Positions 1 to 7,760 are shown, counted from the first letter of the stretch. The stretch is 64,000 bases of DNA from DATBRG01 sp036560445 (GCA_036560445.1 DATBRG010000006.1:12941-76940); one strand, 5' to 3'. Translations and numbers: made by a program. The notes: generated from the sequence alone by a model not told the origin.

Positions 1-939
1 CCGGAGGTCATTCACGCCGTAGCGCAACATGGTTAAACGCTCGACACCAAGGCCAAAGGCGAAACCACGGTATTTTTCGCTGTCGATACCAACATGGCGG
101 AACACCTCAGGATGCACCATACCGCAACCGCCAATCTCCAGCCAGCCGCCATTCCAGCTCATGTCCATCTCGGCAGAAGGCTCGGTGAATGGGAAGAACG
201 ATGGGCGGAAACGTACCTGCAGATCGTCACGCTCAAAGAAACGCTGCAGGAAATCCTGCACCACGCCCTTGAGGTTGGCAAAGCTAATGTTTTCATCTAC
301 CCATAGCCCCTCAACTTGGTGAAACATGGGTGAGTGCGTCGCGTCGGAATCCACACGGTAGACGCGCCCCGGCGCAATGATCTTCAACGGGGGTTCCTTG
401 TCCTGCATGTAGTGCACCTGCACCGGTGAGGTATGAGTACGTAGCACATGCTGATCGTCAACATAGAATGTATCGTGCATGGCACGCGCTGGATGATCAT
501 CCGGGATATTCAGCGCAGTAAAATTATAAAAATCGGTTTCGATCTCTGGGCCCTCAGCCACCTCGAAACCAATCGAATGGAACAGCTGCTCAATGCGGTT
601 AAGCGTCAGTGTCACCGGGTGCAAACCACCCTTGCCATTGCTACGCGCTGGCAGCGTCACATCAAGCGACTCAGCAGCTAGTTGCTGCGCCTGCTCGGCT
701 TGCAGAATAGCTTCACGCCTGACTTTCAATGCTTCTTCCACGCCCTGCTTTACCACATTGATGGCAGCACCGGCAGCAGGACGCTCTTCGGCAGAAAGCT
801 TGCCTAGGCCTTTAAGCTGTTCGGTAAGTAGTCCGCTCTTACCCAGATAGCGCGCCTTAGCTTGCTCCAGATCGTTAATCGTGTCGCAGGCGGCGAAATC
901 GCGTTGGGCTTCTGGCAGTATTTGTTCTAGTTTTTCCAT
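1..939 (-). CDS. pheS: Phenylalanyl-tRNA synthetase alpha subunit, 3' end cut by window edge
   Basis: Open frame of 313 codons running off the left edge without a stop. The product charges tRNA-Phe as an alpha2-beta2 class II synthetase in the cytoplasm. The N-terminus (about residues 1-90) is the coiled-coil tRNA-binding region. The class II core follows, with visible motifs HPVTLTLNRIEQLF, the motif 2 region RVYRVDSDATHSPMFHQVEG and, at the edge, GFAFGLGVERLTMLRYGVNDLR (motif 3). Only about 25 C-terminal residues should be missing. Start at the ATG at 937-939, about 60 bp after rplT; a strong hairpin terminator lies in that gap, so pheS may be partly uncoupled from the ribosomal-protein genes. 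pheT is presumably just outside the window. Confidence 0.95.
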   Translation of the reverse strand, partial: MEKLEQILPEAQRDFAACDTINDLEQAKARYLGKSGLLTEQLKGLGKLSAEERPAAGAAINVVKQGVEEALKVRREAILQAEQAQQLAAESLDVTLPARSNGKGGLHPVTLTLNRIEQLFHSIGFEVAEGPEIETDFYNFTALNIPDDHPARAMHDTFYVDDQHVLRTHTSPVQVHYMQDKEPPLKIIAPGRVYRVDSDATHSPMFHQVEGLWVDENISFANLKGVVQDFLQRFFERDDLQVRFRPSFFPFTEPSAEMDMSWNGGWLEIGGCGMVHPEVFRHVGIDSEKYRGFAFGLGVERLTMLRYGVNDLR

Positions 940-956
940 ATTCGAAATTATGCCGT

Positions 957-982
957 AAAAAAAGGAGGCACATGGCCTCCTC
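957..982 (-). terminator. Rho-independent terminator or attenuator between rplT and pheS
   Basis: On the minus strand a 6-bp GC-rich stem (arms 975-980 and 964-969, plus one A-T pair) with a 5-base loop is followed by a run of seven T (963-957). It begins about 18 bp after the rplT stop and ends 18 bp before the pheS start, so it can only end or attenuate the thrS-infC-rpmI-rplT transcript. In E. coli pheST is controlled by a leader attenuator at the same place; no Phe-rich leader peptide was identified here. Confidence 0.8.
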
Positions 983-998
983 TTTCTACGATTGCGAT

Positions 999-1358
999 TT
1001 AAGCAGCGAGACCGGTTTTAGCCAATTCAACAAATTTGGCAAAAGCTGGTTTATCAAATACTGCAAGATCAGCCAGTACTTTACGATCCACTTCAATAGC
1101 TGACTTCTTCAGACCGTTCATGAAACGGCTGTAGGTCAGGCCAAATTCGCGTGAACCAGCATTGATACGGGCAATCCACAATGCGCGGAACTGACGCTTC
1201 TTCTGACGACGGTCACGGTATGCGTACTGACCGGCCTTCATCACCGCCTGCTTGGCAACGCGGTAGACGTTCTTGCGACGGCCGCGGTAACCCTTGGCAG
1301 CGTCTAAAACTTTTTTATGGCGGGCGCGGGCGATGACGCCACGTTTAACTCTAGGCAT
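999..1358 (-). CDS. rplT: 50S ribosomal protein L20
   Basis: 119 residues, the normal length. The product is an early 23S rRNA-binding assembly protein of the large subunit. It has the typical Arg/Lys-rich N-terminal helix (MPRVKRGVIARARHKKVLDA) and the conserved core YRDRRQKKRQFRALWIARI. Start ATG at 1356-1358 is preceded by a good AAGGAG ribosome site. It follows rpmI by 12 bp in the classic infC-rpmI-rplT order. In other bacteria L20 represses its own operon by binding the leader; no such site was verified here. Confidence 0.98.
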   Translation of the reverse strand: MPRVKRGVIARARHKKVLDAAKGYRGRRKNVYRVAKQAVMKAGQYAYRDRRQKKRQFRALWIARINAGSREFGLTYSRFMNGLKKSAIEVDRKVLADLAVFDKPAFAKFVELAKTGLAA

Positions 1359-1370
1359 GGTTCATTCTCC

Positions 1371-1568
1371 TTATTGAGTCGGCATCATAGCGCGTACGCG
1401 CTTGACATCAGTTGGGGAAACGATCGCCGTGCCGCGCAGTTTGCGCTTTTGCTTGGTGGTCTTCTTGGTGAGGATGTGGCGCAGGTGCGAATGGGTACGC
1501 TTGACCTTGCCATTCCCCAAGAACTTGAAGCGCTTTTTTGCGCCGCTCTTAGTCTTCATTTTTGGCAT
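1371..1568 (-). CDS. rpmI: 50S ribosomal protein L35
   Basis: 65 residues, the usual size for L35. The highly basic product starts MPKMKTKSGAKKRFK and contains the HLRHILTKKTTKQKRKLRG block typical of the family. Start ATG at 1566-1568 has an AAGGAGA ribosome site. It sits 12 bp upstream of rplT, and infC is upstream across an unusually long gap of about 195 bp that carries a dispersed repeat (1666-1750). Translation may be coupled to rplT. Confidence 0.98.
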   Translation of the reverse strand: MPKMKTKSGAKKRFKFLGNGKVKRTHSHLRHILTKKTTKQKRKLRGTAIVSPTDVKRVRAMMPTQ

Positions 1569-1665
1569 TTTGTTCTCCTTTGAGAGTAGTTAAGAGTGCT
1601 TAGGCATGCCATTTCGCCGTATCACTCAGAATCCTTTTAAACCTGCTGCGCGATTTGATTGCTGC

Positions 1666-1750
1666 GTTGCGCGGTGCTCGAATACTCGCCGTACTATTTG
1701 TACTGTCTCGTATTTTGCGCTCCGTGCGCCTTACACTCAAATCGCTCGCT
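1666..1750 (+). repeat. Dispersed imperfect-palindromic repeat, copy A
   Basis: About 85 bp in the infC-rpmI gap with a central GTAC-TATTT-GTAC inverted core, flanked by GCGGTGCTCG on the left and CCGTGCGCC on the right. An inverted relative occurs at 61765-61849. By-eye alignment of about 66 core positions leaves roughly ten mismatches and one gap. No reading frame runs through it. The structure resembles REP-type extragenic palindromes; the function is unknown. Both boundaries are approximate. Confidence 0.7.
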
Positions 1751-1761
1751 ACGGTTTTTTC

Positions 1762-2286
1762 TTACTTTGCTTTTTTGTGAGGTCCTAAAACCATCACCAT
1801 CTGCCGGCCTTCCATCTTGGGGAACTGCTCGACTACTGCGTATTCCTGCAAATCTGCTTCCACACGTTTGAGCAGTGCCAAACCCAGCTCCTGGTGCGTA
1901 ATTTCACGGCCGCGGAAACGCAATGTCACCTTGGCCTTGTCACCTTCTTGCAAGAAGCGTATCAAATTGCGCAACTTAACGTTGTAGTCACCATCGTCCG
2001 TACCCGGACGGAACTTCACTTCTTTTACCTGAACCTGCTTTTGCTTAAGACGGGCTTCATGCTGCTTTTTACTCTCGGCATATTTGAATTTGCCGTAATC
2101 CATCAGCCTACATACCGGTGGTGCTGCCTGCGGTGCGATTTCGACCAGATCGATATCAGCTTCTTCAGCCTTGGCAAACGCCTCGTTCAAACTCATGATA
2201 CCGAGAGGCTCGCCTTCTATACCTACCAACCGAACCTGAGGAGCAGTAATGTCGCCGTTGATTCGTACTTCTTTGTCTTGAGCTAT
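1762..2286 (-). CDS. infC: Translation initiation factor IF-3, probable AUA start
   Basis: IF-3 binds the 30S subunit, blocks subunit joining and proofreads the start codon and initiator tRNA. The frame reads IAQDKEVRINGDITAPQVR and then LVGIEGEPLGIMSLNEAF, giving 174 residues; IF-3 N-domain first, then the C-domain with LIRFLQEGDKAKVTLRFRGRE. No ATG precedes the conserved DKEVRING block. The best start is ATA at 2284-2286, 8 bases after a GGAG ribosome site. IF-3 genes commonly use rare AUU-class starts so that IF-3 represses itself, and AUA fits that logic. A TTG at 2227-2229 would remove about 19 conserved residues and is less likely. Confidence 0.93.
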   Translation of the reverse strand: MAQDKEVRINGDITAPQVRLVGIEGEPLGIMSLNEAFAKAEEADIDLVEIAPQAAPPVCRLMDYGKFKYAESKKQHEARLKQKQVQVKEVKFRPGTDDGDYNVKLRNLIRFLQEGDKAKVTLRFRGREITHQELGLALLKRVEADLQEYAVVEQFPKMEGRQMVMVLGPHKKAK

Positions 2287-2298
2287 CGCAAATTCTCC
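2284..2298 (-). promoter_or_regulatory. infC ribosome site and non-canonical AUA start
   Basis: On the minus strand GGAG (2298-2295) is followed by 8 bases and then ATA (2286-2284), which opens the conserved IF-3 N-terminus (ATA GCT CAA GAC). Discrimination against AUU/AUC/AUA starts by IF-3 is the known basis of its autoregulation in enterobacteria; applying that here is inference. Confidence 0.7.
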
Positions 2299-2345
2299 AG
2301 TTGTTAATTAAACGGCAACAAAAAATCAGGCCGCGCTACCATCAG

Positions 2346-4268
2346 TTAAACCTTGGTTTTTATCTCAGCCTGCAAACGTTCTATGAACGCTTGTAATGAC
2401 ATGGAACCCAGGTCTTCACCTTTTCTGGTACGCACGGCCACTTGCCCGCTTTGCATTTCGCGCTCACCTGCAACCAGCAGATAAGGCAGCTTTTGCATGC
2501 TATGTTCGCGTATTTTATAGGTTATTTTCTCATTCCTCAAGTCTGATTCAACACGGAAACCGTTTTTACGCAGTTCCGCAACGACTTGAGCAACATATTC
2601 AGCCTGACCATCACTGATGTTGAGTACCATGACTTGTACCGGCGCGAGCCATAATGGCATGGCGCCGGCATAGTTTTCAATCAGTATCCCAATGAAGCGC
2701 TCCATGGAGCCAACAATGGCGCGGTGCAGCATTACCGGCCGCTTACGCGAGTTATCTTCTGCCACATACTCAGCATCAAGACGCTCTGGCAGGTTGAAAT
2801 CCAACTGGATGGTACCGCACTGCCACAGACGGCCAAGGCTATCTTTCAGGGTAAATTCGATCTTGGGGCCATAGAAGGCACCTTCGCCCGGCTGCAGATC
2901 AAAGGCCAGATTATTCTTTCTGAGCGCTGCATCCAGCGAAGTTTCGGCCTTATCCCAGGTTTCATCTGAGCCTACGCGCTTTTCCGGACGAGTGGATAGC
3001 TTGACCAATACTTCCTTGAAGCCGAAATCGTCATAGGCTTTGTACAACATGTCGATAAACGAGGCGACTTCTGACTCGATCTGCTCTTCGGTACAAAATA
3101 TATGCGCATCATCCTGCGTAAAACCACGCACGCGCATCAGGCCATGCAAGGCGCCGGATGGCTCGTTACGGTGGCAGGAGCCGAACTCGGCAAGACGCAA
3201 CGGCAGGTCACGGTAGCTGTGTAAACCGCTATTGAATATCTGGATATGGCCTGGGCAGTTCATGGGCTTGACGGCGTAATCGCGGTTTTCCGAGGCCGTG
3301 GTGAACATGTTCTCGCGGTAGTTCTGCCAGTGGCCGGACTTTTCCCATAGCGTACGGTCCATGATGGTCGGCGTCTTGACTTCCTGGTAGCCGTAATCGC
3401 GGAACATATTACGCATGTATTGCTCGACTTCCTGCCAGATGCTCCAGCCGCGAGGATGCCAGAACACCATGCCCGGCGCCTCGTCCTGCATATGGAAATA
3501 GTCGAGTTGCTTGCCCAGTTTACGGTGGTCGCGCTTCTCCGCTTCTTCCAGCATGTGCAGGTAAGCGTCGAGGTCTTCCTTCTTGGCCCATGCCGTGCCA
3601 TAAATGCGCTGCAGCATCTCGTTATTGGAGTCACCACGCCAGTATGCACCCGCCAGCTTCATGAGCTTGAAGGCCTTGAGCTTGCCGGTGGACGGCACGT
3701 GTGGGCCACGGCAGAGGTCAGTGAACTTGCCTTCAGAATAGAGCGACACATCCTGATCAGCAGGAATCGAGGCAATGATCTCCGCCTTGTAATGCTCGCC
3801 GATAGACTTGAAGTAAGCAACCGCTTCGTCACGTGGCAATACTTTACGCGTCACCTGCTCGTCCTTCTTCGCCAGCTCAGCCATCTTGTTCTCGATAGCT
3901 ATCAGGTCTTCCGGAGTGAACGGGCGTTTGTAGGAGAAATCGTAGTAAAAGCCATTTTCGATGACAGGGCCTATGGTCACTTGTGCGTCAGGGAACAACT
4001 CCTTGACCGCATAGGCGAGCAAATGCGCCGTGGAATGGCGAATGATGTCGACGCCATCAGGGCTTTTATCAGTAACAATCGCCAAGTCAGCATCTTGAGT
4101 AATGAGATAACTGGTATCGACCAGCTTAGGCTCTTGGTTTTCAATCGTTACCTTACCGGCCAGCGCCGCCTTGGCCAAGCCCGCACCTATACTCATCGCT
4201 ACATCAGCGACGGTTACAGGGGCGTCGAACTTACGTTCCGAACCATCAGGCAATCGAATAACCGGCAT
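2346..4268 (-). CDS. thrS: Threonyl-tRNA synthetase
   Basis: 640 residues, full length. Domains in order: TGS (about 1-62); editing domain (about 63-225) with the metal-like editing set HSTAH at 78-82 and C186/H190; class II catalytic core with the zinc-ligand motif MNCPGH (336-341) and the motif 2 region; and a C-terminal anticodon-binding domain with PVQVMVLNISD. It charges tRNA-Thr and hydrolyses Ser-tRNA-Thr. First gene of the thrS-infC-rpmI-rplT-pheS series; infC follows after 59 bp. The ATG at 4266-4268 opens MPVIRLPDGS, as in other bacteria. Confidence 0.98.
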   Translation of the reverse strand: MPVIRLPDGSERKFDAPVTVADVAMSIGAGLAKAALAGKVTIENQEPKLVDTSYLITQDADLAIVTDKSPDGVDIIRHSTAHLLAYAVKELFPDAQVTIGPVIENGFYYDFSYKRPFTPEDLIAIENKMAELAKKDEQVTRKVLPRDEAVAYFKSIGEHYKAEIIASIPADQDVSLYSEGKFTDLCRGPHVPSTGKLKAFKLMKLAGAYWRGDSNNEMLQRIYGTAWAKKEDLDAYLHMLEEAEKRDHRKLGKQLDYFHMQDEAPGMVFWHPRGWSIWQEVEQYMRNMFRDYGYQEVKTPTIMDRTLWEKSGHWQNYRENMFTTASENRDYAVKPMNCPGHIQIFNSGLHSYRDLPLRLAEFGSCHRNEPSGALHGLMRVRGFTQDDAHIFCTEEQIESEVASFIDMLYKAYDDFGFKEVLVKLSTRPEKRVGSDETWDKAETSLDAALRKNNLAFDLQPGEGAFYGPKIEFTLKDSLGRLWQCGTIQLDFNLPERLDAEYVAEDNSRKRPVMLHRAIVGSMERFIGILIENYAGAMPLWLAPVQVMVLNISDGQAEYVAQVVAELRKNGFRVESDLRNEKITYKIREHSMQKLPYLLVAGEREMQSGQVAVRTRKGEDLGSMSLQAFIERLQAEIKTKV

Positions 4269-4297
4269 GCTTTCCTATCTAAACCATCTACCATAAA

Positions 4298-4325
4298 CGA
4301 CAAAAGCCGCTAAACGGCTTTGTCG
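4298..4325 (-). terminator. Hairpin between tRNA-Val and thrS
   Basis: Arms 4298-4309 and 4315-4325 pair almost perfectly (one bulged A) around a 5-base loop. On the minus strand it follows the tRNA-Val 3' end by about 30 bases and precedes the thrS start by about 30. The T tract after it is short (TTTATGG), so it may be a weak tRNA terminator or a structured thrS leader rather than a strong stop. Confidence 0.55.
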
Positions 4326-4356
4326 CTGTATATTATTGCCAACTTGTGGCATTTGT

Positions 4357-4433
4357 TGGTAGGCGCGATTGGACTCGAACCAACGACCCCCACCATGTCA
4401 AGGTGGTGCTCTAACCAGCTGAGCTACGCGCCT
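4357..4433 (-). tRNA. tRNA-Val (GAC)
   Basis: Minus-strand 77-nt cloverleaf including an encoded CCA. The 7-bp acceptor stem is AGGCGCG/CGCGCCT, the anticodon arm is CCACC-TTGACAT-GGTGG with anticodon GAC, and the T arm contains GGTTCGAGTCC. It reads Val codons GUC/GUU. It stands alone upstream of thrS with its own promoter at 4461-4489. Confidence 0.97.
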
Positions 4434-4460
4434 GCTTTTTGTAAAGCAAAAGAGGTGCGA

Positions 4461-4489
4461 ATTCTAGCGCATTGCGGCAACTCGCGCAA
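4461..4489 (-). promoter_or_regulatory. Sigma-70 type promoter for tRNA-Val
   Basis: On the minus strand TTGCGC (4489-4484), a 17-base spacer and TAGAAT (4466-4461) form a good promoter. Transcription would start about 20 bases before the tRNA 5' end at 4433. Confidence 0.6.
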
Positions 4490-4519
4490 ACGCATCGGGA
4501 AAGCAAACCTTGCCGAGGC

Positions 4520-4525
4520 TATAAT
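4520..4525 (+). promoter_or_regulatory. Consensus -10 box very close to the oxygenase start
   Basis: A perfect TATAAT lies 17 bases before the ATG at 4543. Transcription would start near 4531-4533, leaving a leader of about 10 bases with no Shine-Dalgarno sequence. No good -35 box sits at the right distance (4497-4502), so use of this box is inference. Confidence 0.4.
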
Positions 4526-4542
4526 GTAAGCCTCTCAAAATA

Positions 4543-5163
4543 ATGCCTAACATGCACGTTATTAGCCAAACAGAGCAAGCCATTGATGACATCGCCAGAA
4601 ATGGTTACGCCATCATTGAGCAATTCCTGCCTGCTGAAATTATCTCTTCACTAGCGGATGAAGCACGGGGATTCCAATCCTCGGGCTTAATGCGCAAGGC
4701 GGTCACGGGGAAAAGCCAGGACTCGAGTTCAGACAGCTTGCGTGGTGATTTCATTCACTGGCTGGGAAACCCGAACAGCCCAGCACAGCACACCTATCAA
4801 ACCGCGATGTATGAATTAAGTGCTGTGCTCAACCGCAGTCTATACCTAGGGTTGTTCGAATTCGAAACACATTTCGCCATCTATCCCGCTGGCAAAGGCT
4901 ACGCAAAACATCTTGACCAATTGAAGGGCTCTCAAGAGCGGCAAGTCAGCACTATTCTTTACCTTAGCCAGAACTGGCAGAGCACGGATGGTGGCGAACT
5001 TAGGCTTTATCTGGATGAAGAGACCCATCAAGATATCTCCCCACACAGTGGCAAATTGGTAGTCTTTCTCTCAGACCGTTTCTGGCATGAGGTCTTGCCG
5101 GCCAATAGAGAGCGCATCAGCCTGACGGGCTGGTTCAGGAAAAGAGGTAGCCGGCTGCCATGA
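4543..5163 (+). CDS. 2-oxoglutarate/Fe(II)-dependent oxygenase, SM-20/prolyl-hydroxylase-like
   Basis: 206 residues, cytosolic, no signal peptide. The jelly-roll iron and 2-oxoglutarate ligands are visible: H123 and D125 (KHLD), H182 (RFWHEVLP) and R191 (RERISLTGWF). Members of this family hydroxylate proteins or small molecules using O2 and 2-oxoglutarate; the substrate here is unknown. The stop overlaps the start of the downstream decarboxylase (ATGA), so the two are translationally coupled and probably act on a common pathway or are at least co-regulated. The start at 4543 has no clear ribosome site and may be near-leaderless; ATG at 4552 is an alternative. Confidence 0.85.
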   Translation: MPNMHVISQTEQAIDDIARNGYAIIEQFLPAEIISSLADEARGFQSSGLMRKAVTGKSQDSSSDSLRGDFIHWLGNPNSPAQHTYQTAMYELSAVLNRSLYLGLFEFETHFAIYPAGKGYAKHLDQLKGSQERQVSTILYLSQNWQSTDGGELRLYLDEETHQDISPHSGKLVVFLSDRFWHEVLPANRERISLTGWFRKRGSRLP

Positions 5164-6623
5164 GTTCCAAAACCATCAACGACATATTCAATGCAGAGGA
5201 ATTCCGCAGCTTTGGTCATGACTTGATTGACCTACTGGCGGATCAACTAAATAGTCATTTGCACGGCGAAGGAAAGGTACTTAACTGGCGCAACCCTGCG
5301 GCCGAGGACAAACATTGGCAGCAAGCCCTGCCAGTCAAGCCATCCATAGATAGCTCAGAGCTCTTACAAAGACTCAGGACAGATATCTTGCCTGGCAGCC
5401 TAGCCATACATCACCCACGCAATATGGGGCATCAAGTGGCGACACCTATCCCTGTCGCCGCGCTCTGTGATCTCGTCGCAGCACTGACCAACCAAGCGAT
5501 GGCAGTCTACGAAACAGGCCCTACTGCCACCATGATCGAACGTCAGGTTCTACGCTGGCTCAGTGAACTAGTGGGTTGGAAAACGGATGGTGCCGAAGTA
5601 AACGGGGTCCTTACCACTGGCGGCGCCCAGGCTAACCTTACTGCGTTATTAGCCGCGAGGCAGCGCAGCGCAGTATCGAACATCTGGAAACACGGCGTTG
5701 CCAGCCATCCGCCAATGTATATCCTGGCCTCGGAGCATTCGCATTATTCAGTCAGCCGCGCTGCGGGGATCATGGGGTTAGGCACGGATACAGTCATCAG
5801 CATCGCAACAGATACCCAGGGCCGCATGATTCCAGAAGCTCTTTTCCAGGCGCATCAGCAATGCCTAAGAAATCAGCAGCACATCCTGGCTGTCGTTGCC
5901 AACGCTGGCTGCACGCCGACCGGTAGTATCGATCCACTGCTAGAGATCGGCCAATATTGCCAGGAATATAGCTTATGGCTACATGTGGATGGCGCGCATG
6001 GCGCCTCTGCCCTGCTCTCCAGACAATACCGCCAACAGCTGCAAGGCATAGAACTCGCTGACTCGGTGGTTTGGGATGGCCACAAAATGCTTTATATGCC
6101 TGCTACCGTATCTGCGGTTCTGTTCCGTGAGCCTGAAAACAGTTACTCGGCATTCGCCCAGGATGCGTCTTACTTGTTTCAAGGCAACAATCATGATGTG
6201 GAAACCTACAATGTCAGTTATCGCACGCTGGAATGTACTAAGCGCATGATGGGGCTCAAGCTATGGGCGACATTCTCGCTATATGGTGTTGAAGGTCTTG
6301 CCAGCCTCGTTGAACATACTTTTTCGACAGCGGGTTTGTTAGCAAAGAAATTGGCTGAAGCAGAAGATTTTGAATTACTGATGCAGCCGCAAACCAATAT
6401 CGTCTGCTTTCGTCACTTATGTGAGAAGTTATTAACAACAGAAGCATTGAATTCACTACAGGCAGAGTTACGAAATACATTAGTGCAAAGCGGGGCTTTC
6501 CATCTCACTCAAGTCAAACTGAATGGCGTGCTGTGGCTACGCACCACTATCATGAATCCGTTGACCAAGGAGAGTGACCTGGACGCGCTAATTTTGGCGC
6601 TACTTAGTACGCATATCAACTAA
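5160..6623 (+). CDS. Pyridoxal-phosphate-dependent group II amino-acid decarboxylase family protein
   Basis: 487 residues with the fold-type I PLP architecture of Glu/Tyr/aromatic amino-acid decarboxylases. Visible are TTGGAQANLTALLAAR (cofactor phosphate region), HVDGAHG with D277 for the pyridine nitrogen, and the Schiff-base lysine K309 in DGHKM. The substrate cannot be read from sequence: members decarboxylate glutamate, aspartate, 2,4-diaminobutyrate or aromatic amino acids. It overlaps the upstream oxygenase by 4 bp and ends at a terminator hairpin. The oxygenase-decarboxylase pair suggests a small specialised amino-acid or amine pathway. Confidence 0.88.
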   Translation: MSSKTINDIFNAEEFRSFGHDLIDLLADQLNSHLHGEGKVLNWRNPAAEDKHWQQALPVKPSIDSSELLQRLRTDILPGSLAIHHPRNMGHQVATPIPVAALCDLVAALTNQAMAVYETGPTATMIERQVLRWLSELVGWKTDGAEVNGVLTTGGAQANLTALLAARQRSAVSNIWKHGVASHPPMYILASEHSHYSVSRAAGIMGLGTDTVISIATDTQGRMIPEALFQAHQQCLRNQQHILAVVANAGCTPTGSIDPLLEIGQYCQEYSLWLHVDGAHGASALLSRQYRQQLQGIELADSVVWDGHKMLYMPATVSAVLFREPENSYSAFAQDASYLFQGNNHDVETYNVSYRTLECTKRMMGLKLWATFSLYGVEGLASLVEHTFSTAGLLAKKLAEAEDFELLMQPQTNIVCFRHLCEKLLTTEALNSLQAELRNTLVQSGAFHLTQVKLNGVLWLRTTIMNPLTKESDLDALILALLSTHIN

Positions 6624-6630
6624 TACAAAA

Positions 6631-6655
6631 GAAAAAGGCCGCAAATAAGCGGCCT
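6631..6655. terminator. Bidirectional terminator between convergent genes
   Basis: A 7-bp perfect stem, AGGCCGC (6636-6642) with GCGGCCT (6649-6655), has a 6-base A-rich loop. A five-base A run precedes it, giving a T run in the minus direction, where it would end the 6701-7000 gene. In the plus direction it follows the decarboxylase stop by about 10 bases. Confidence 0.8.
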
Positions 6656-6700
6656 CTTCCTATTACACCGAAAGGTTATCCGGCACTCAATATGCAGTGA

Positions 6701-7000
6701 TTAATCACGCCAATGTCTGTGCCAGTCACGACGATCGTCATGATCATGACGATAACGCGGCTCATCATAATAATATCTAAAATAGGCGCTTGGGCCGTAG
6801 TAAACCGGCGCAGGTCGATAATAGACAACTGGCGGTGGCGCATAATAAACAGGTGGTGGCGCATAAACTACCGGCGGGCCAGCATAGTATCCGGGTACCC
6901 CCAGGTTAATACTAAAACCAAATGAATCATGTGCATTCGCGCTAGTCGCCGCAACCAATGCGAATAGCCCTGCAACTAATGTTAAGTGAATCTTCTTCAT
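6701..7000 (-). CDS. Small secreted Tyr/Pro-rich protein with His/Asp/Arg-rich tail
   Basis: 99 residues. A clean Sec signal peptide (MKKIHLTLVAGLFALVAATSANA) is followed by a region dominated by tyrosine-proline repeats (residues about 38-78: APPPVYY, APPPVVYY, PAPVYY) and a strongly charged end rich in H, D and R. Similar low-complexity exported proteins are common in proteobacteria and generally of unknown role, perhaps envelope-associated or metal-binding. AAGGAG precedes the ATG. Single gene ending at the terminator 6631-6655. Confidence 0.75.
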   Translation of the reverse strand: MKKIHLTLVAGLFALVAATSANAHDSFGFSINLGVPGYYAGPPVVYAPPPVYYAPPPVVYYRPAPVYYGPSAYFRYYYDEPRYRHDHDDRRDWHRHWRD

Positions 7001-7109
7001 TGCTTACTCCTTATCGTTAATTCCCCGATATTGAGTGAATAACGCAATAGCTGCTGATTGGTTTACCTCTGGACAATTGACTAATAATTAGCGGCCAGCA
7101 TTAATGTAG

Positions 7110-7700
7110 TTAGATATGGCATAGTGGATTTTGTTCCGCTTGCGCATTGGCCCAACTAATTGCCTTAACCAATGCGTTCTCGCTAGCCTGAGAAAGCGCA
7201 CTAGCGCCACCAGCCGCATTGGGTGTAGTGGCAGCTACACTGGCTGATATCAAGTCTGTTGATAGCACTTTTCGCGTTTTCTTATCTACCAGCACCACAC
7301 TCATTTGCACCACGCCTTCACTAGTAGCCGGGCTGGTAAATACCTGGTCGAAAACCTGTAGTTTTAATTTCAGGCTGCAATTTAAAGGCTGTTGGCTCAA
7401 TTGCAGCATTGTATTCAGCTTGCTGGATAACAGCTCCGGGGGCGCCGATGACCAACGGCTATCCGCATAAAACAATATTCTCGAAGTATTTTCATAGTTG
7501 AGTCGATAGCGCATTTGCTGATAGTTTAATGACTCTGCGGCAGTAATTTCCTCTACGCCAATTTTCGCGATCAAGCGCTGATCCGGGTTTGGTTGCACGG
7601 CCAAGCCAAAATCATAGGTGGCGAGGTTGGGTCTGGTTTTACTCGATCCCACACAGGCCACTTGGCTAATGATTAGCAACACTAAAATGAAATATCGCAT
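7110..7700 (-). CDS. ABC-type transport auxiliary lipoprotein, PqiC-like
   Basis: About 196 residues from the ATG at 7698-7700. This start gives a proper lipoprotein signal peptide (MRYFILVLLIISQVAC, lipobox before the cysteine). An upstream TTG at 7758-7760 would add 20 residues ahead of it and is less likely. Fourth gene of the MCE transporter operon, where such outer-membrane lipoproteins partner the MCE protein in moving lipids between membranes. The family call rests on context, size and the lipoprotein signal. Confidence 0.75.
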   Translation of the reverse strand: MRYFILVLLIISQVACVGSSKTRPNLATYDFGLAVQPNPDQRLIAKIGVEEITAAESLNYQQMRYRLNYENTSRILFYADSRWSSAPPELLSSKLNTMLQLSQQPLNCSLKLKLQVFDQVFTSPATSEGVVQMSVVLVDKKTRKVLSTDLISASVAATTPNAAGGASALSQASENALVKAISWANAQAEQNPLCHI

Positions 7701-7760
7701 GGGCGCCCCAAAGGTTTCTTCTGATTGATAGCCAGTTAAATCCAGCATGTTCATTTCCAA

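Noticed and set aside
3420..4313. Long open frame (297 codons, plus) opposite thrS
   Set aside because: Fully antisense to a complete, motif-bearing thrS; no recognisable domain or ribosome site.
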